A stretch of DNA of 64,000 nt from Lithospermum erythrorhizon (GCA_019722365.1 JADFUC010000501.1:310001-374000); one strand, 5' to 3'. Shown: positions 38,594 through 52,200, numbered from the stretch's first letter. Notes: generated from the letters alone by a model not told the origin. A program made the numbers and translations.

Positions 38594-41500
38594 ATGGCTT
38601 CCATAAATAATATGCAGAGTGGAATGCTGAAATCTGATGTTCTCATCAATGCCTCTTTCAAAACCCAAGATTGTTTGTTGTCTTCTGTGAACAATGTGAA
38701 CCATTTTTTCTTCACTTCCGAATCACGGGCCAAGAAACACTCGGCCCGAACCCGAATTGTTGCTGTCAAATCTGTATCAGAAAAACAGAAGCAAGCCATA
38801 CCCATTAATAATAATGTCAACTTTAGCACCATTTCTTCCTCAAATGGTTCCCTCACTTCTGTAAGTCGACCTTGTACGTCATATTTATATAGCCGACCCA
38901 TAATGCGTATTTATATAGCCGACTCCATTTAAGGGTTGTTTTGGTTTTGGAATAGTGGTGTTTGATTAACTTAAGTGCTGAGGCTTGCATGTATTGGTTT
39001 TGGAGTAGATAAAATAAATATAAAAAATGTAACTTCATGTGAGGTTTGTGTGTTAATGAGAGTGTGTTAGATTCATTTCAATGAAGGGCTTCTGCTCGTT
39101 TTATTGAAAAGGGCATACTTTATTTACAAAATTACCCATGAAAAAGAAGAAGAATGTTGAGCTACTTAGAGAATACAGATTGTAATTCAGATGAAATTTT
39201 GAGCGAATTTTCAAATTGGTGGTGTACTAACGGACACACTTTCAAATTGGTCTGGAAACGGCGAAAGGCAGTGCTGAAGATGGCTTAGATTAGTTTGTTT
39301 GGATTATGGAAAAACATTAGGAAGACCCTGTATTTGTTGGACTTCATTAGTGCATAGCTTTTTGAGGAGATAAAGAAGTCAGTGGAGGAACTGTGGGGGG
39401 GGCGAATGTGCTCCCTAGAAATTTTGAAAATTATATTTTACTATTAAAAATAGAATTTTACCATTGTTTATTCAAAATTGGGTGCTGTTTCACGCTCTTT
39501 TGCTGTGATATTTATTTTTCTTCATTTATATAATATTAGTTACTTATTTCCCTATAAAAAATTCTGTCACTGTACTCTAAGAAGTGTTTCGAATTTTTTC
39601 TTATGTAAACAAAAGGATCGACGTTTTTTGTTGTGTTGCTGAGAATACTGGTTTTATTGGTAGTTGCATCCAAGACTATTCTTGTAACTCAATTATTTGA
39701 CTAAGATATTCATTTTTTAGTTTGTGCCGTTGTCATATACACTTATAGTTGAGAAGAAAGTTCGTTTTTTACAGATTCTAAAGGAATGAGAGCAACATAA
39801 CTAATTATGTATCTTGTAAATTCTCCTTCCTATTATTATTGTCTTCACTTATCCTGTTGCTCAAAAATAGGAATCTCCTTTAAACCCAAAATTTGTGGTT
39901 TATTGCTCGAACTATTACAGGCATCACCTCATAGTCCCATAAGAAAAACCAAGATAGTTTGTACAATTGGTCCTTCATCGAGCTCCCGTGAAATGATATG
40001 GAAGTTAGCTGAAAGTGGAATGAATGTGGCACGCTTGAACATGTCCCATGGTGACCATGCATCACATCAGAAAACTGTTGACTATGTAAAAGAATACAAT
40101 TCTCTATTTCGGGACAAGGTTGTAGCCATCATGTTGGACACCAAGGTATGTCGTTTGTGACTCAAGATGTTTCCATGGAATAGTATCTACTACTCTGTTT
40201 CGCAACTTCATATTTCCAACTACAAAATATTCTAACTTCTAACATGGTGTAGAGAACATGTACATTTATCCGTAAGACGCTCCAAGGATGTATAATTATC
40301 CCAGCCTATTAATCTTACTATAAAGTAAAACACCTTCTATTGTTGGACTTTTAGAGTTTACTGAAGAATTATTTTCCGTGCAGCTATTATGGAAGCGTTT
40401 TAATTATTTTTACTCCAATACTGTTTTATAAATATGCAGGGGCCGGAAGTTAGAAGTGGTGATGTACCACAGCCTATCTACCTGAAAGAGGGTCAAAAAT
40501 TTAATTTCACCATCAAAAGAGGAGTCAGCACTGAAGACACTGTTAGTGTTAATTATGACGACTTCATAAATGATGTTGATGTGGGGGACATATTGCTGGT
40601 TGATGGTAAGTCAATCTACCTTAAAGAAGTTTTTTTTCTTCAATAATGGCAAGTAACATCTTTTCCTTCGTTTTTGTTGGAATAACTACTTTCTGTACTA
40701 ATTTGTGCAATGATATCTCTCTATTTACTTATTTAACTATATTTTCCTGATTTACCTTTAATATCAGTGTAGCATTATAAATGTGACATCTTTGTTTGGG
40801 GAAACCAAAGTATAATAGAACATGTACACTAAGGAAACCACTTTCCTTAATATTTGTAAAAGGTCGATCGACATGTGTCTGTGGTGAAATAGAGTTTGCC
40901 AGTTGTTATGATCTAGAGAAGCTCCCAGTTACACTTTTTAATAAAATCAAATTGATTTATTCCATTTTCTCCATTCCTTTTTCCATTTTTAATTTTTTAC
41001 CTTCTGCATTTTTTCAAATATTTGTTCTCTTCTTGTTGTTTGCGATTGGTGACATAAATGTATCTTTACAGTTTTAGTACATCCTTTCTTTGCATCGTAA
41101 TATTGTTAGCACAGAAACTTTACCTAATTCATACAAATGGGCATCTTTTTTCCTATATGCAGTTGATAAAAAAAAAAGTGACTGGAGTAGAGAAATTATT
41201 TCGTAAGTGTTTGCAGTACAAACGAATGTACGCAGCTTTAACCATGTTCAATGAAAAACAGTCATGGTCTTGCACATTATCTGCTAAGGTAGTAAATTGT
41301 TGAACAGTTAGGAAATAAGCACATTATGTGATTCAGTTAGATACTTAAACATGTCAGATTCCGAGAGAGGGCAACTCAACCTTGATGAAAGGAGAACCTG
41401 ACACTAATATTATTGCTAACTTTATCCTGTTCTAGGTGGAATGATGTCATTGGCTGTGAAATCGAAGACAGAGGATGCAGTCAAATGTGTAGTGGTTGAT

Positions 41501-44305
41501 GGTGGAGAACTGAAATCAAGGAGGCACTTAAATGTGCGTGGGAGAAGTGCTACCCTGCCTTCAATTACAGGTCTATGTAGTTTCCACACGGGCATTGTTC
41601 TGTTTAGAGACCTCTTTTGATGTTTTGTTGCATCTTTAATGTCAATCACTATTAATGTTGGTGCTTTGGTTTTACCAATTCAACAGACAAAGACTGGGAG
41701 GATATCAAGTTTGGTGTGGATAACCAGGTTGATTTTTATGCTGTCTCTTTTGTGAAGGATGCTAAGGTGGTTCATGAATTGAAAGACTATCTCAAAAGTA
41801 AAGAATCTGTCTACCGAGAAAAGTAAGGTGGTCCATTGATATTCTTTTTGGTTTCAATTGTAATTTGGTTTCTCAAATTTGCAGGGCACAATGCTGACAT
41901 TTATGTGATTGTAAAGATTGAAAGTGCGGATGCCATACCAAATCTCCATTCTATCCTTTCTGCAGCTGATGGGGTGCGTGCTAAAATCTTTAGAAAAGTA
42001 ATTATGCTAGAATTCCAGATTTATGTTGGTTAGCAGTTGAATAGCATGGAGGCCAGGTAATCCTCTGACTGGAAAGTGGATGAGAACGGACTATGACAGC
42101 ATGCTCATCTAATAATACACATGTCCATAATGTTTGCTGTTGAGTAGGATATTTTGAAGTTCCTGTTAGATGCTAATATCGGTGTTTTATGTATACTTTT
42201 CAGGCAATGGTCGCTCGTGGCGATCTTGGAGCAGAACTTCCCATCGAGGAAGTCCCTTTATTGCAGGTGATGTGATGTTAAACTTGTTATTGTTTTCCAT
42301 CTCATCTTTTGTAGCTATTTCATGTCTCAATTGTCTGTGATATTTAAAGATCAGTTTTCATATTTAAAACACTTAAAGCCATCTTATGTGATATTAATCT
42401 AATCAATTCCGTTTTTTAGACAACACAGAATTGGATATTCTAGTAGGCCGATTGCTTTGTTTACCTACTTGACTTGAATAATATCCTTCCAGTTGCTTAG
42501 AGTGATGTTGGGTCCATCAATGATCTGAACTGCTCTTCTGTGTAAATGGGTGGTTTAACTTTTGAAATTTATATTCTTACATGCAGGAAGATATTATCAA
42601 TCGGTGTCGGAGCATGCAAAAGCCAGTAATTGTTGCAACAAACATGCTGGAAAGCATGATAACTCATCCAATGCCAACAAGAGCTGAGGTTTCTGACATT
42701 GCTATTGCAGTTAAAGGAGGTTCTGATGCCATAATGCTTTCTGGGGAAACTGCTAATGGGAAGTAAGTACACCTCAGTCAGCTGAGTTTCTTCCATTAAT
42801 TCCTGATTGTACCGTTTTAAAAGCTAAGGAAAAAAGCTCTTGACAAACTAAGCTGGACACTCTTTCTTGGTGTTTTCTTTTGGTAGCTCACCACTTTAAC
42901 TGCTTGAGAAACAGCTATATACATTCTCATTTAATAAATGATCTTCGGAATCTTTTCCTAGTCTTATTAGGACGCAAGTACTCTAATTTGTCAATCATCT
43001 GCTCTCACGATTATCGATTGTTTCAGGTACCCCTTGAAATCTGTTAATGTGATGCACACTGTGGCATTGAGAACTGAGTCAACTATACCAGTTAACTTTA
43101 CTCCTCCAACTCAATTAAGTCATAAGGTGCGCTTCTCTATTCATTCATGATCAAATTGATACATCTAATACGAGCATATGGCTTTTGCCAGACACTAGAA
43201 GAACCCTATTCGGTTTTGGATTTGCATCCATCATGCCGATTGATAGATTGCTATTGTATCTTTGATTCTGACTCAGAGATTGTTATTAATCATTTTTGTG
43301 TAACCATTCTTCTGCAGAGCAATATGGGCGATATGTTTGCTCTTCACTCCAGTACTATGTCCAACACTCTTGCTACTCCAATCATTGTATTTACAAGAAC
43401 AGGATCCATGGCTGTGCAACTGAGCCATTGTCGCCCATCATCAACAATTTTCGCATTCACAAATGAGTAAGTCCTAGCAACAAATAAGAAGAATAGTTAA
43501 ATATCAAATTGTCCATGATCCATTTGCAATGAATTAGTTTTGAATTTTGAACTGTTGAAGTACTGATGCTTCCAGCATTCACATGAACATCTTGTTAATT
43601 TTCTATAAAGTTGTTCGGGTTGCCTAATATACTTCAACATTATGTTCTTCCCCTCCTTTGTGTGTTTAGAATAGGAGTAAATGCTTGAATCCAAATAGAT
43701 TCAGAGTTCTTAATGTAAAATCTTTTAATATGGAGCATTCACACACCTGGTTGTTGGATATCATTTTCCATCAGTTTGACATACATTCGAAATATAGTTA
43801 TCTACACACCTGGTTGTTGGATATCATTTTCCATCAGTTTGACATACATTCGAATTATTCGAAACATTATTATTTACTCACGGATTTATGTTTGTGATGC
43901 TCGTACACTACTCCTATATTAAGCATGTTATAATCTCAATACTTTTGTCTTAATATCAGAGAGAGGGTGAAGCGCCGATTGGCTCTATATCAGGGCGTGA
44001 AACCAATATACATGAAGTTCTCCGATAATGCCGAGGAGACTTTCTCTCAAGCTATAACACTTTTGTTGGTTAGTTTTTTTTTTCTTATTAACTTTACACT
44101 TTTGTATCTTTTTGAAAGCACCATTTATCAAGTTTAAACATATAGGAAATATAAATAATGTCATCGTTCTCGGCTTCTCGCCATTGTCCAGGACAATAAT
44201 CTGGTGAAGACAGGCCAGTTTGTGACTCTTGTCCAAAGTGGAGCAAAATCAATTTGGCGACAAGAGTCAACTCACCACATTCAAGTTCGTAAGGTGCAAG
44301 GTTGA
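38594..44305 (+). CDS. PKP2: Plastid pyruvate kinase, beta subunit (PKP2 type)
   Basis: Twelve exons: 38594-38860, 39921-40145, 40440-40605, 41436-41570, 41687-41797, 41885-41973, 42204-42266, 42587-42762, 43027-43126, 43318-43466, 43960-44068, 44192-44305. All are GT-AG with consistent phase and give 567 residues (the Arabidopsis homologue has about 579). Exon 1 is a Ser/Asn/Lys-rich plastid transit peptide. The kinase starts at [16 protein letters not shown]. Visible signatures are [13 protein letters not shown], the active-site motif [13 protein letters not shown] with the metal-binding and catalytic region, [21 protein letters not shown] and [17 protein letters not shown]. The enzyme converts phosphoenolpyruvate and ADP to pyruvate and ATP in the plastid stroma, feeding fatty acid synthesis. 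In Arabidopsis seeds the beta-1 subunit pairs with an alpha subunit. No lesion is seen. The intron between exons 10 and 11 carries a 63-bp tandem duplication. Confidence 0.95.
43741..43854 (+). repeat. Tandem duplication in a PKP2 intron (period 63)
   Basis: acacacctggttgttggata starts at 43741 and again at 43804. The following catcagtttgacatacattc is identical in both copies. The near-perfect match suggests a recent event. Confidence 0.9.
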
Positions 44306-45866
44306 TTCTTGATTAGACCAAAATTATACACAATGGTTTATAGCAACTAAATGTAATGATTCCAGGTAATCGAATGACCTAACAGTTGAGCTAGTATCCC
44401 TGCGGCGTATTGAAAGAGGTCAAAGTCAATCTCATTGGTAAAGGAGTATAATGGTAATTATCAGAATTTTAACTAAAAAAGATGTAATCGATTCTTTTTT
44501 TTTTCCTCCGGCTAATATCATAGACAGATATATGTTTTCATTGTAGAAGCCTGAGAGTGCTGTGAAACTTTGCTTCTTAACGTAGTTTTTATTTATCTTT
44601 GCCAAGGTTCCAGTTATTATATGAATCTTGTATCGCTTTTGCAACATTTTTAATTGTTGATTGAATTTTTAAATTTTGACTTCAATTTGTTTTTAATGTG
44701 TTACTTTATCGGCTTTGTAATGAACATTTTAATTGTTGATTGAAAAATATATCAAAATATATTATTCACCTTAGTTACTATTAACATTATAATTTAGATT
44801 CAAATAAAAAATGTGCGAATGAATTAAGTGATCGAATTTTTATGAATTATAAATACAAGAAAAATAAACCAACAATCTTTTAAACGTCAAAGAATTTATC
44901 ATCATGGGGCAGTAATGTGATGTTGTCAAGTCGTGGGCTTTGGCACTTAAATTCAATCGGATATAGACACTTTACTTTATTCTAATAATTAACTGGTTAT
45001 TTAGAATATCGAGTAATCGAGCGAGTCATATTTTTCGGTCGGGCCAAAATTGAATGTCCCGAATTTATTTTCCTCTTGTTGAAATGATGAATTGAATTGA
45101 ATTGATTGATAATTGAAGATAAGAAATGGAGGTGGGAAAATGAAAAATTTAGCACTATTATTAAACAATCGGCCTCTTCTCTTCCTTCTCGTCTCTATAC
45201 CTCCCAATTCAGGGTAATTTTATTTCATCAATTTTTGCAATAATTTGTGTGTTTCCATATTGCTTTTGAAAATTGGTTCTATATTTTATCGCACTACATG
45301 TTTGCTGAAAGAAGCACAACACTTTATTCGTATTTGGCCGAGCCTGTTACCTCATGCGCAATCCATCAGCAGGCTATGTGTCCTTACAAAAAAAAAAAAA
45401 AAACAAATTGGTTTTGAGATTTCCCAAATTATTTCAAGAAAATTGAATTGATTATCTAATTAGTTGGTTATTAAGGCACGGGTTAGGCCTGGGCTATGAA
45501 ACAATAAGCTAACCTAATTTGACCATTTAAAAACAAACTAGGCAATCTTTTAGTTATGGAATATTAGTGTGTGTGTGTGTATTATTATGATCATATAAGT
45601 TCAAACTGTTATAGAATATTAGTGGAACTGAAAGGTGGTTTATTTATAAATGTAGAGTGGAGGATGACCCGTCCTTTCGATTTGTATGCTCGTTTCATAT
45701 ATGTAGCGTGTTATTTATGTTGTTGTGATCCCCGGATACCGAATTGTGAAATTTATGTTGATCTGGCTGTTAAGCTTCTGCTTGTATGCAACATCATTCT
45801 TCTCTCGCTATTACAGTATGCGAGTGTTAGTTTCTTCCACTTACTTGTTATATATGGATTGTATAG
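44306..45866. other. Spacer and unresolved 5' part of the SAYSvFN gene
   Basis: The first ~700 bases are the PKP2 3' flank, with attttaattgttgattga repeated near 44647 and 44727. The 5' UTR and first coding exon of the next gene should lie at 45100-45860. I could not fix them because no open piece there clearly encodes the missing first strands of the ubiquitin-like fold. A gt dinucleotide run sits at 45567-45580. Confidence 0.4.
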
Positions 45867-47729
45867 GTGTGTGCCTTGAGAAAGTTGGTTGCTATCAATG
45901 GCCAATTGCCTTCAGAAAATTTAAGGCTTATTTGGCGCGGCAATGTGTTGCAAGATGATGACAGTGGTGATGAGTTGCTCCAACTCAAGGACGGAGGTCT
46001 TTTTCATCTTGATTTTGCATGTTTTTTATTGGTTAATATGTCCTCTTATTTGGTCTATTTTCTGCTTTGTATGCTGATAACTGTACTTGACTGAAGTAAT
46101 TCTTTGTAGATTCCTTGATTGTTGCCGTGAAACCAAAGCCGCCTCCCAAGCATGTGCATGATGGCTTAGGTGACGATGATGATGAAGATGATCTGGTCAG
46201 TATAAACTAAATAGCAAAATTATCTGTGTATGGCCTAATGTATATGAATTCGTGATTCCTTATTCCTTTCTGTTTAGAAGTTTCAACTTCCTCGATCCAC
46301 AAGCAGATGGAAAAGGAGACTATTCTTGATGTTGAAACATAAGTTGAAGCTGCCTGGTTAGGATCTACCTGCATCGCCTACTTTCACTCTCTCTATCCCT
46401 GTAATATTATGCTGATTTTGGTCGAGCAGATATCTAGAAGAAACGTATGCACTGAAACATATTATTACATGAAATCTCATTATAACAATTGTTGAAGTCC
46501 ACTTTAACGGGCCTTAAGAAAACAATTATTGCAGAATTTTGCATCTTTCACTACCGTGGTAATGACGAATTAATAGAAGAAGACCCAAATAATAATAATA
46601 CGGAGTAATAATAATTGAATTCAAATATGCATGGACTGGATAAAGGTTAAGAGTTGGCTCTTCTAACATTTTCCTGTTCAATAAATAACATCAGCATTCT
46701 ACTGACCTCTTCCTGTTATGATGTTGCAGAAATGATTTTGGTGGCAGTTTTCTCTCTAAGCCTTAAGATGTGGGCTGTTATAGTTATGTGGTTCGTCCTC
46801 GCACCTGTTGCCCAAAGATTCGAACTCGGGCCATTATATATAAGCCTCTTATTCACGGTCTCTAATTCTATACTGTTGGCATTTGCTTCTCAAATTTCAC
46901 TCTAGCTTTCACATATGAAAAGGTAATGGAAGCTTGTTAATGAAATATTAGTATGTGGAGGAAGTGAGGAACCAAAGCCCATAAAAAACGTAGACTGCTT
47001 CCTAGACTTCTACTTTTCGTATGCATACTTTGACTTCATCTAATATTTAAGATTCACATTGGAGGTAATAGTTTAGTTGGCACTAATAGCCTCCATTCAG
47101 CTCTATGTTGGCTCATCTCCTCCGTTAAGTATGCTAATTAAACTACCCAGATTAAAATAGCCTACCCAAGATAGTTTTGGAAATTTTGAAAATGGCTAAA
47201 ATGACAATTTAAATGTAGGAATTGATATTTCTCTACAACATACAATTCTCATTATCATGCTGCAATACTGAATCTAGTATGCATCTACAAACTAGAGGAA
47301 TCATGGTTGTCTTACCATTATACATGTACCAGTAAAAGAGATTAATCATCTGTAACTTATTCCGATATTTTGCTATGATGAAATCAGATACTTGGAACTG
47401 GTTTCGGCATCATTTTCTACAATCTTGGTCACCGCAAACCTGGTGAAGCAAGGTACGAACTTCTTGTATTCGGTGTTCTAGCGTGACATGTACGCGACCA
47501 TTGATTACCTTTTTTGAGAGGGAAGAACTACTGCGGGAAGCATCAAACTCATGCCTGCATCAGAGCATGTTACAGTTTCATGTCTTTATAATCGTGTATC
47601 GACGTTTTACTATGTTGAATATTTTCGCTTTGCAGTGCATACTCCATATTTAATGAAGATTTCAGGGAATTACCGGGCACCCTTAACGCTGATCGTCTCG
47701 ACAGAGATATTAGAGCAGGGCAGTTTTGA
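45867..47729 (+). CDS. Ubiquitin-like and SAYSvFN domain membrane protein (5' end not resolved)
   Basis: Six in-frame exons are clear: 45867-45996, 46110-46195, 46278-46356, 46730-46857, 47388-47452, 47636-47729, giving 193 residues. At least one upstream exon with the start is missing from this model. The first part, VCALRKLVAINGQLPSENLR then LIWRGNVLQDDD and DSLIVAVKPKPP, is the C-terminal portion of a ubiquitin-like domain. An acidic linker and KFQLPRSTSRWKRRLF follow, then one or two hydrophobic segments (MILVAVFSLSLKMWAVIVMW, ILGTGFGIIFYNLG). The C-terminal SAYSvFN domain reads KPGEASAYSIFNEDF and ends ELPGTLNADRLDRDIRAGQF. The animal SAYSvFN protein SAYSD1 sits at the ER translocon and helps clear stalled nascent chains. 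The plant role is inferred. The exon 4 donor (acg|gtctct) adds about six residues where the family normally passes straight from GPLY to ILGTGF. Confidence 0.82.
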
Positions 47730-48258
47730 TTTAGCATTAGCATAAACGGATTCTGTTGTATTATAATTGTACATACCAAACATATGAAAATATCTCCCTG
47801 TGCTATGTTATATTTTGAGTTGTTAATGTTCTAATGTTTATGCTAATAGTGAAATTCCTCTTAACTATGCCTCAAATGTTTACGATTACATTTACAACCT
47901 AACTTGTAAGGGTAGAAGTCGAGGTTGAAATCAATTAACAAATAAATTTGATCAAATTAACGTTTGTTCAAACGACCCAATGCAAATGCGAAACTTAAAA
48001 TGAGTACAATCACCAGGGCGAAATATTGTTCACAAGTGTTCAACCGAATATGAAAAAAAATTCAGAAATGAAAATTGACACTGTAATATATACTAGCCAT
48101 TTTTTTTATATTAAATAATAATAATAATGATTGGTATGTTATTTTGGACAACACTATACACACACCCAACAAGAATTTTAAGCGAACGATAATTTTGGCT
48201 CTTAACAAACTTCATTCTCTTCCTCCAACTCCATGATCGGCGCACATGCTCAATAATA
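47730..48258. other. 3' flank of the SAYSvFN gene
   Basis: No gene is seen. AT-rich, with the expected 3' UTR at the start. Confidence 0.4.
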
Positions 48259-48491
48259 CCGCTCCGCTTCTTAAAAATCGTTTATTAATTTTGAGCATAG
48301 ATTTTTAATTTGATATGTAATATATGGCGTCAGATAATATTTGATTTAAAATATATCAATCGAAAGCACTAAATGATTTTTCTATTTATATAATCTTCAT
48401 CAAATATTATATGACACAAATAAATATATTTTAAATTAAAATTTAAAAATTATAACTATCAAAAATTTAAAAATAGTCTGAACAGATGGAG
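48259..48491. mobile_element. Stowaway-like MITE (233 bp)
   Basis: The left end cgctccgcttcttaaaaatc and the right end aaaaatagtctgaacagatg followed by gag form an imperfect inverted repeat. TA flanks both sides (48257-48258 and 48492-48493). The interior is AT-rich. Confidence 0.6.
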
Positions 48492-48493
48492 TA

Positions 48494-49261
48494 TTATACA
48501 GTACAACTTAATATCCATAGGCCAACCATTAGACTTCATAGCAACATTGTAAAATATGGTTTCAATTGGAAACAGAACTTGGGACTTGATCAATTGAGGA
48601 AAAGCAGAGTTTTTTGCCATGACCTCATCATTCAACACCAAAAGTGCATTATCTCTAGTAAGCTCCTAATGTCAGGTTTGTTTTGGGGTAAATTTATGAG
48701 AATCGACATCAATCCTCTTATTTACTTTATTTGAGGTCTTAAAATTGAATTCACCTAAAAAATAAATTCACCTATCGTCACCTATATTCATCTTTAAATC
48801 GTTATTCCTCAAAAGCTAGGTCATCCAGGAAAATATTATGTTTAAATATATTCCCTATGATTCACATCAATTTTTTTGATCCGACATCAATTCAACATAA
48901 CATTTTTAAACATTTATCTCGATCAATAAATGGTAAAATGTTTCTTTTTGTTGGAATAAATAGGATACTAGACTGATACAATTAAATAAAAAATCAGCAT
49001 CAAGACACTAACCAACACAATAAACATAATATAATACCTTCAATTGTGTATTCATAATTCCTGTATTTCAAAACAAAAGCACAAGTCTAGACAGAAGCTT
49101 ATTTTTGTGCATCACCATGTATTGATTCAACCTGCAAGTTCAAGATTTTATTCGACGCGAAAAGGTCCTCAGTTCAAGACCAAAAACAAACTCTAGACAT
49201 CCAAAAACAGTTTCGTTTGTAGTATAGATAACAACAACACTTGATAATTCAACGATTCGGA
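48494..49261. other. Spacer and 3' flank of the MIP1-type gene
   Basis: No gene is supported. The last few hundred bases should be the 3' UTR of the minus-strand RING gene. Confidence 0.4.
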
Positions 49262-52200
49262 CTATGAAGTTGCACCGAAAATACGAACTCTTTCCTCGAT
49301 TGGAATCCGGCAGCAAGGGCAAGGAGCCTTTCCTTTCTTCCCGTAATTCTCATTGCAGTTCGCACAGAGAACTAGATGAGCACAAGGAAGAAACACAACA
49401 GAGACTTCATCTTTCTTGCAAATTAAGCATTCCCTCTCCCAGCTTGTTTCTTTCTCTGGTGAATAATCCACCTCGTAAAATTCATGATGGGGCATGACAT
49501 CCCTGGAGTTCACTGTATGGTTGGATTGAGGCTGTGTCTCCGAGGACTGTACAGATGCTCGAAGACGTGCAAGTTCTTGCTCGAGCCTTTGAAGATCATC
49601 CTTTTGGCGCTGCGAGTCTATCTCTATTTTAAGGCGCAAAGCCTCAACCCTTCTCTTACTACCGGACTCAGCTGCTTCCTTCAATCGTCGTTCCTCATCA
49701 ACTTGTCCCAAAGCTTGCTCTCTTGCCTGCTGTTCTAACCTCCACTTCGCCTGTCATAGTAAACCAAAGTTCCAAAAATATGAAACAAAAATATTTCCAA
49801 CAATATCAAATATATAAGAGGAGAAACTAATGTAGACTAAGGGTTCCAACTTAGGTAGACGTGCATAAATAGGATCTCCAACCTAGATAGTAGTTGAATA
49901 TATACAGCCTAAAATAGAACCAAAGTTGTCCGGAGACGTTCTCTTGAAGAACAAAGCACATATGGTTATAGCAAAATCATTGATACCAACACTTAGAAAC
50001 ACTGCATCAGACTTTTATATTCAACAAATCATCAACCAGTATACTTAGTTTTGGATTCTTGATGCATATAAAGGCCCTTAAATGAGACTCACGTGCATGG
50101 ACACAACGCTTTAAGCCCTTAACCATCACTACACCCATGTTACCAATATTTAGGAAGTATCCTCCATAATTACAAAAAAGTGGACAAATAAAAAAAGGCG
50201 ACAATGAGTCTTCTAGATTTTTAATTTCGTACACAATGAAGAGATATGATAGATTTTTTCCAATATCTGCCTTACCCTCTTAAATTACAATAAAAGATTT
50301 GAAGTCCATTAAAATTTGTGTATAGTTCTAAGGGTATCGAAAATAAGGTGCTGACACCTAATCTCATCAAGTTTTGTGATAGATCTGGCCGAACACCATT
50401 GCTAGTTATAAAAATAATATTCTCAAAGTTGACCGACTTGAGAGCAAGCCCGTTAGCAGTGGAAACATCAATTTCTTCATTTTTAACAAGAAAAGAAATA
50501 GCATGCTCATAGTTGACAAAGTATTAAGAGTGGTGCATACCTCCGCTTCTTTCTGCGCTTCCTCAACCTCGACCAACTCTTTATGCAAATCTGAGATCTT
50601 CTGTTTCTCTTTGCTAATTTCTTCCTGGAATTTAGTTTTCAGTTTCTCCCAAGCTAGAAGTCTTTTCAGACATTTCTTCTCTCTTTTTGCTACTTCTAAA
50701 CAGGTCTTAACAGATTCTGATGCACTCAGCTTAGAAGCCTCCATTTCTGCTCGCATTTCTGCATTTTCCGTCTCCAATTTTCGAACAGCAGCATTGGCAC
50801 GGTCCACCCGAGCGCTTGCCTTCCTTAGAGCATTTTCCATGTCGGAAAGCTTTTTCATGGTTGAATCTTCAAGGGTCTGCTTACCCTTTTTAAATCGTTG
50901 AGTTTCCTCTCTTTCCATCCTCAGCAACTTGAGCTCTGTTAAGTCATGACTGAGCTTCCTAGCAGCCTGCATTGCCTTCTCATGGGCCCAATCCTTACGC
51001 TCCTGAACCATCTTTTCTAGATCCTTAATCTGATGGATCAAAGTCAGAATCATCTCATCTTTCTGGTTGAGTGATCCATGCTCGCCATTCTCCTCAAGAT
51101 TCAGATCACGAAACTTACTCAATACTGTATTAACTGTATCTAGGTTCTCTAAATTCTGAGGTTCCTCACCCTGCCGAGCATGATTTTCAACACTCAAACC
51201 ACTAACCCCTGATGAATCCTGTCGAGACACCGGATCAGCACAAGATTCAGGTTGATTCTGAGATTCCTTTGAATTTGCCCTAAAACCGGCAGCAAAAGCA
51301 GCAACATTTCTTTTCAACAACTTTTTCATTGAAGGTGAAAGGTTGAACCTCTTAGGGCACTCAATCTCCCTTTCTGAAGCTTTCTCTAATGAAGAGGATA
51401 AAAATGTATTTGTATTCGTAGGGAACTCTGAAGTTCCCCCACTTCCAAAACCCCACCCACTATGAAACTTACATAACGACGGGGTCACCCCCACTGGACC
51501 ATCATTAACACCGTCAACATTAACACTTAAAGAGCCACTTCCGCTTTCGTTGCAGCATGTACCCCCATTATGAGGCTGGACAACTGGTATGTCCATCATG
51601 CTCGCTCGACCCACATGGAGATCACTCATCAACAAACACCACATGGCATCACCTCTGCTCAAATGTGGCTTAACTTGTTGCAATAAACAAACCATACCTG
51701 CCAATGAATATTCCTCCAACTGTTTTAAATCCGTAAAAACCTGATCTGGTTCATCCAATGCTGCACTACTCTCATTATTCAAATACGGCAATGAGTTCTG
51801 CAAAACATTAGCCAATACATCCAATCCATCATAACAGTGTCCATTTCTCAATACGGCCTTCAAAGAAGCCTCCTCACTATAACCAAGATCCTTCAACTTG
51901 GAAATCGCCTTATTATACAAATAATCCAAATTCTTCAATAAAATCTCCTCCAACTGTTCCTCTGTACAGTAACCCCACTCACCGTCATCAAAACCCGACA
52001 TGCTACCACTAAAGTTCGGATTTTGCGAATACCCCGAGTCATCAAAACCCATTTGGTAACTCATGGACCTCAGCATAGGCTCCATCGTGGATTTCCCCGT
52101 CGACGTCTTACAATTACTATCACCATGATTACCATTACAACAAGGATGCATAAGATGGTGAGCATGGTGAACCATATGGTGATGATGAAGGTGTTGATTA

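Noticed and set aside
45571..45879. 102-codon plus-strand frame as the missing start of the ubiquitin-like protein
   Set aside because: It is out of frame with the confident exon at 45867, rich in Cys and hydrophobic residues, and does not resemble a ubiquitin-like beta hairpin.
50503..50901. 132-codon plus-strand frame
   Set aside because: Antisense to the MIP1 coiled coil. Leu/Ser-rich shadow typical of the opposite strand of Lys/Glu-rich coiled coils.
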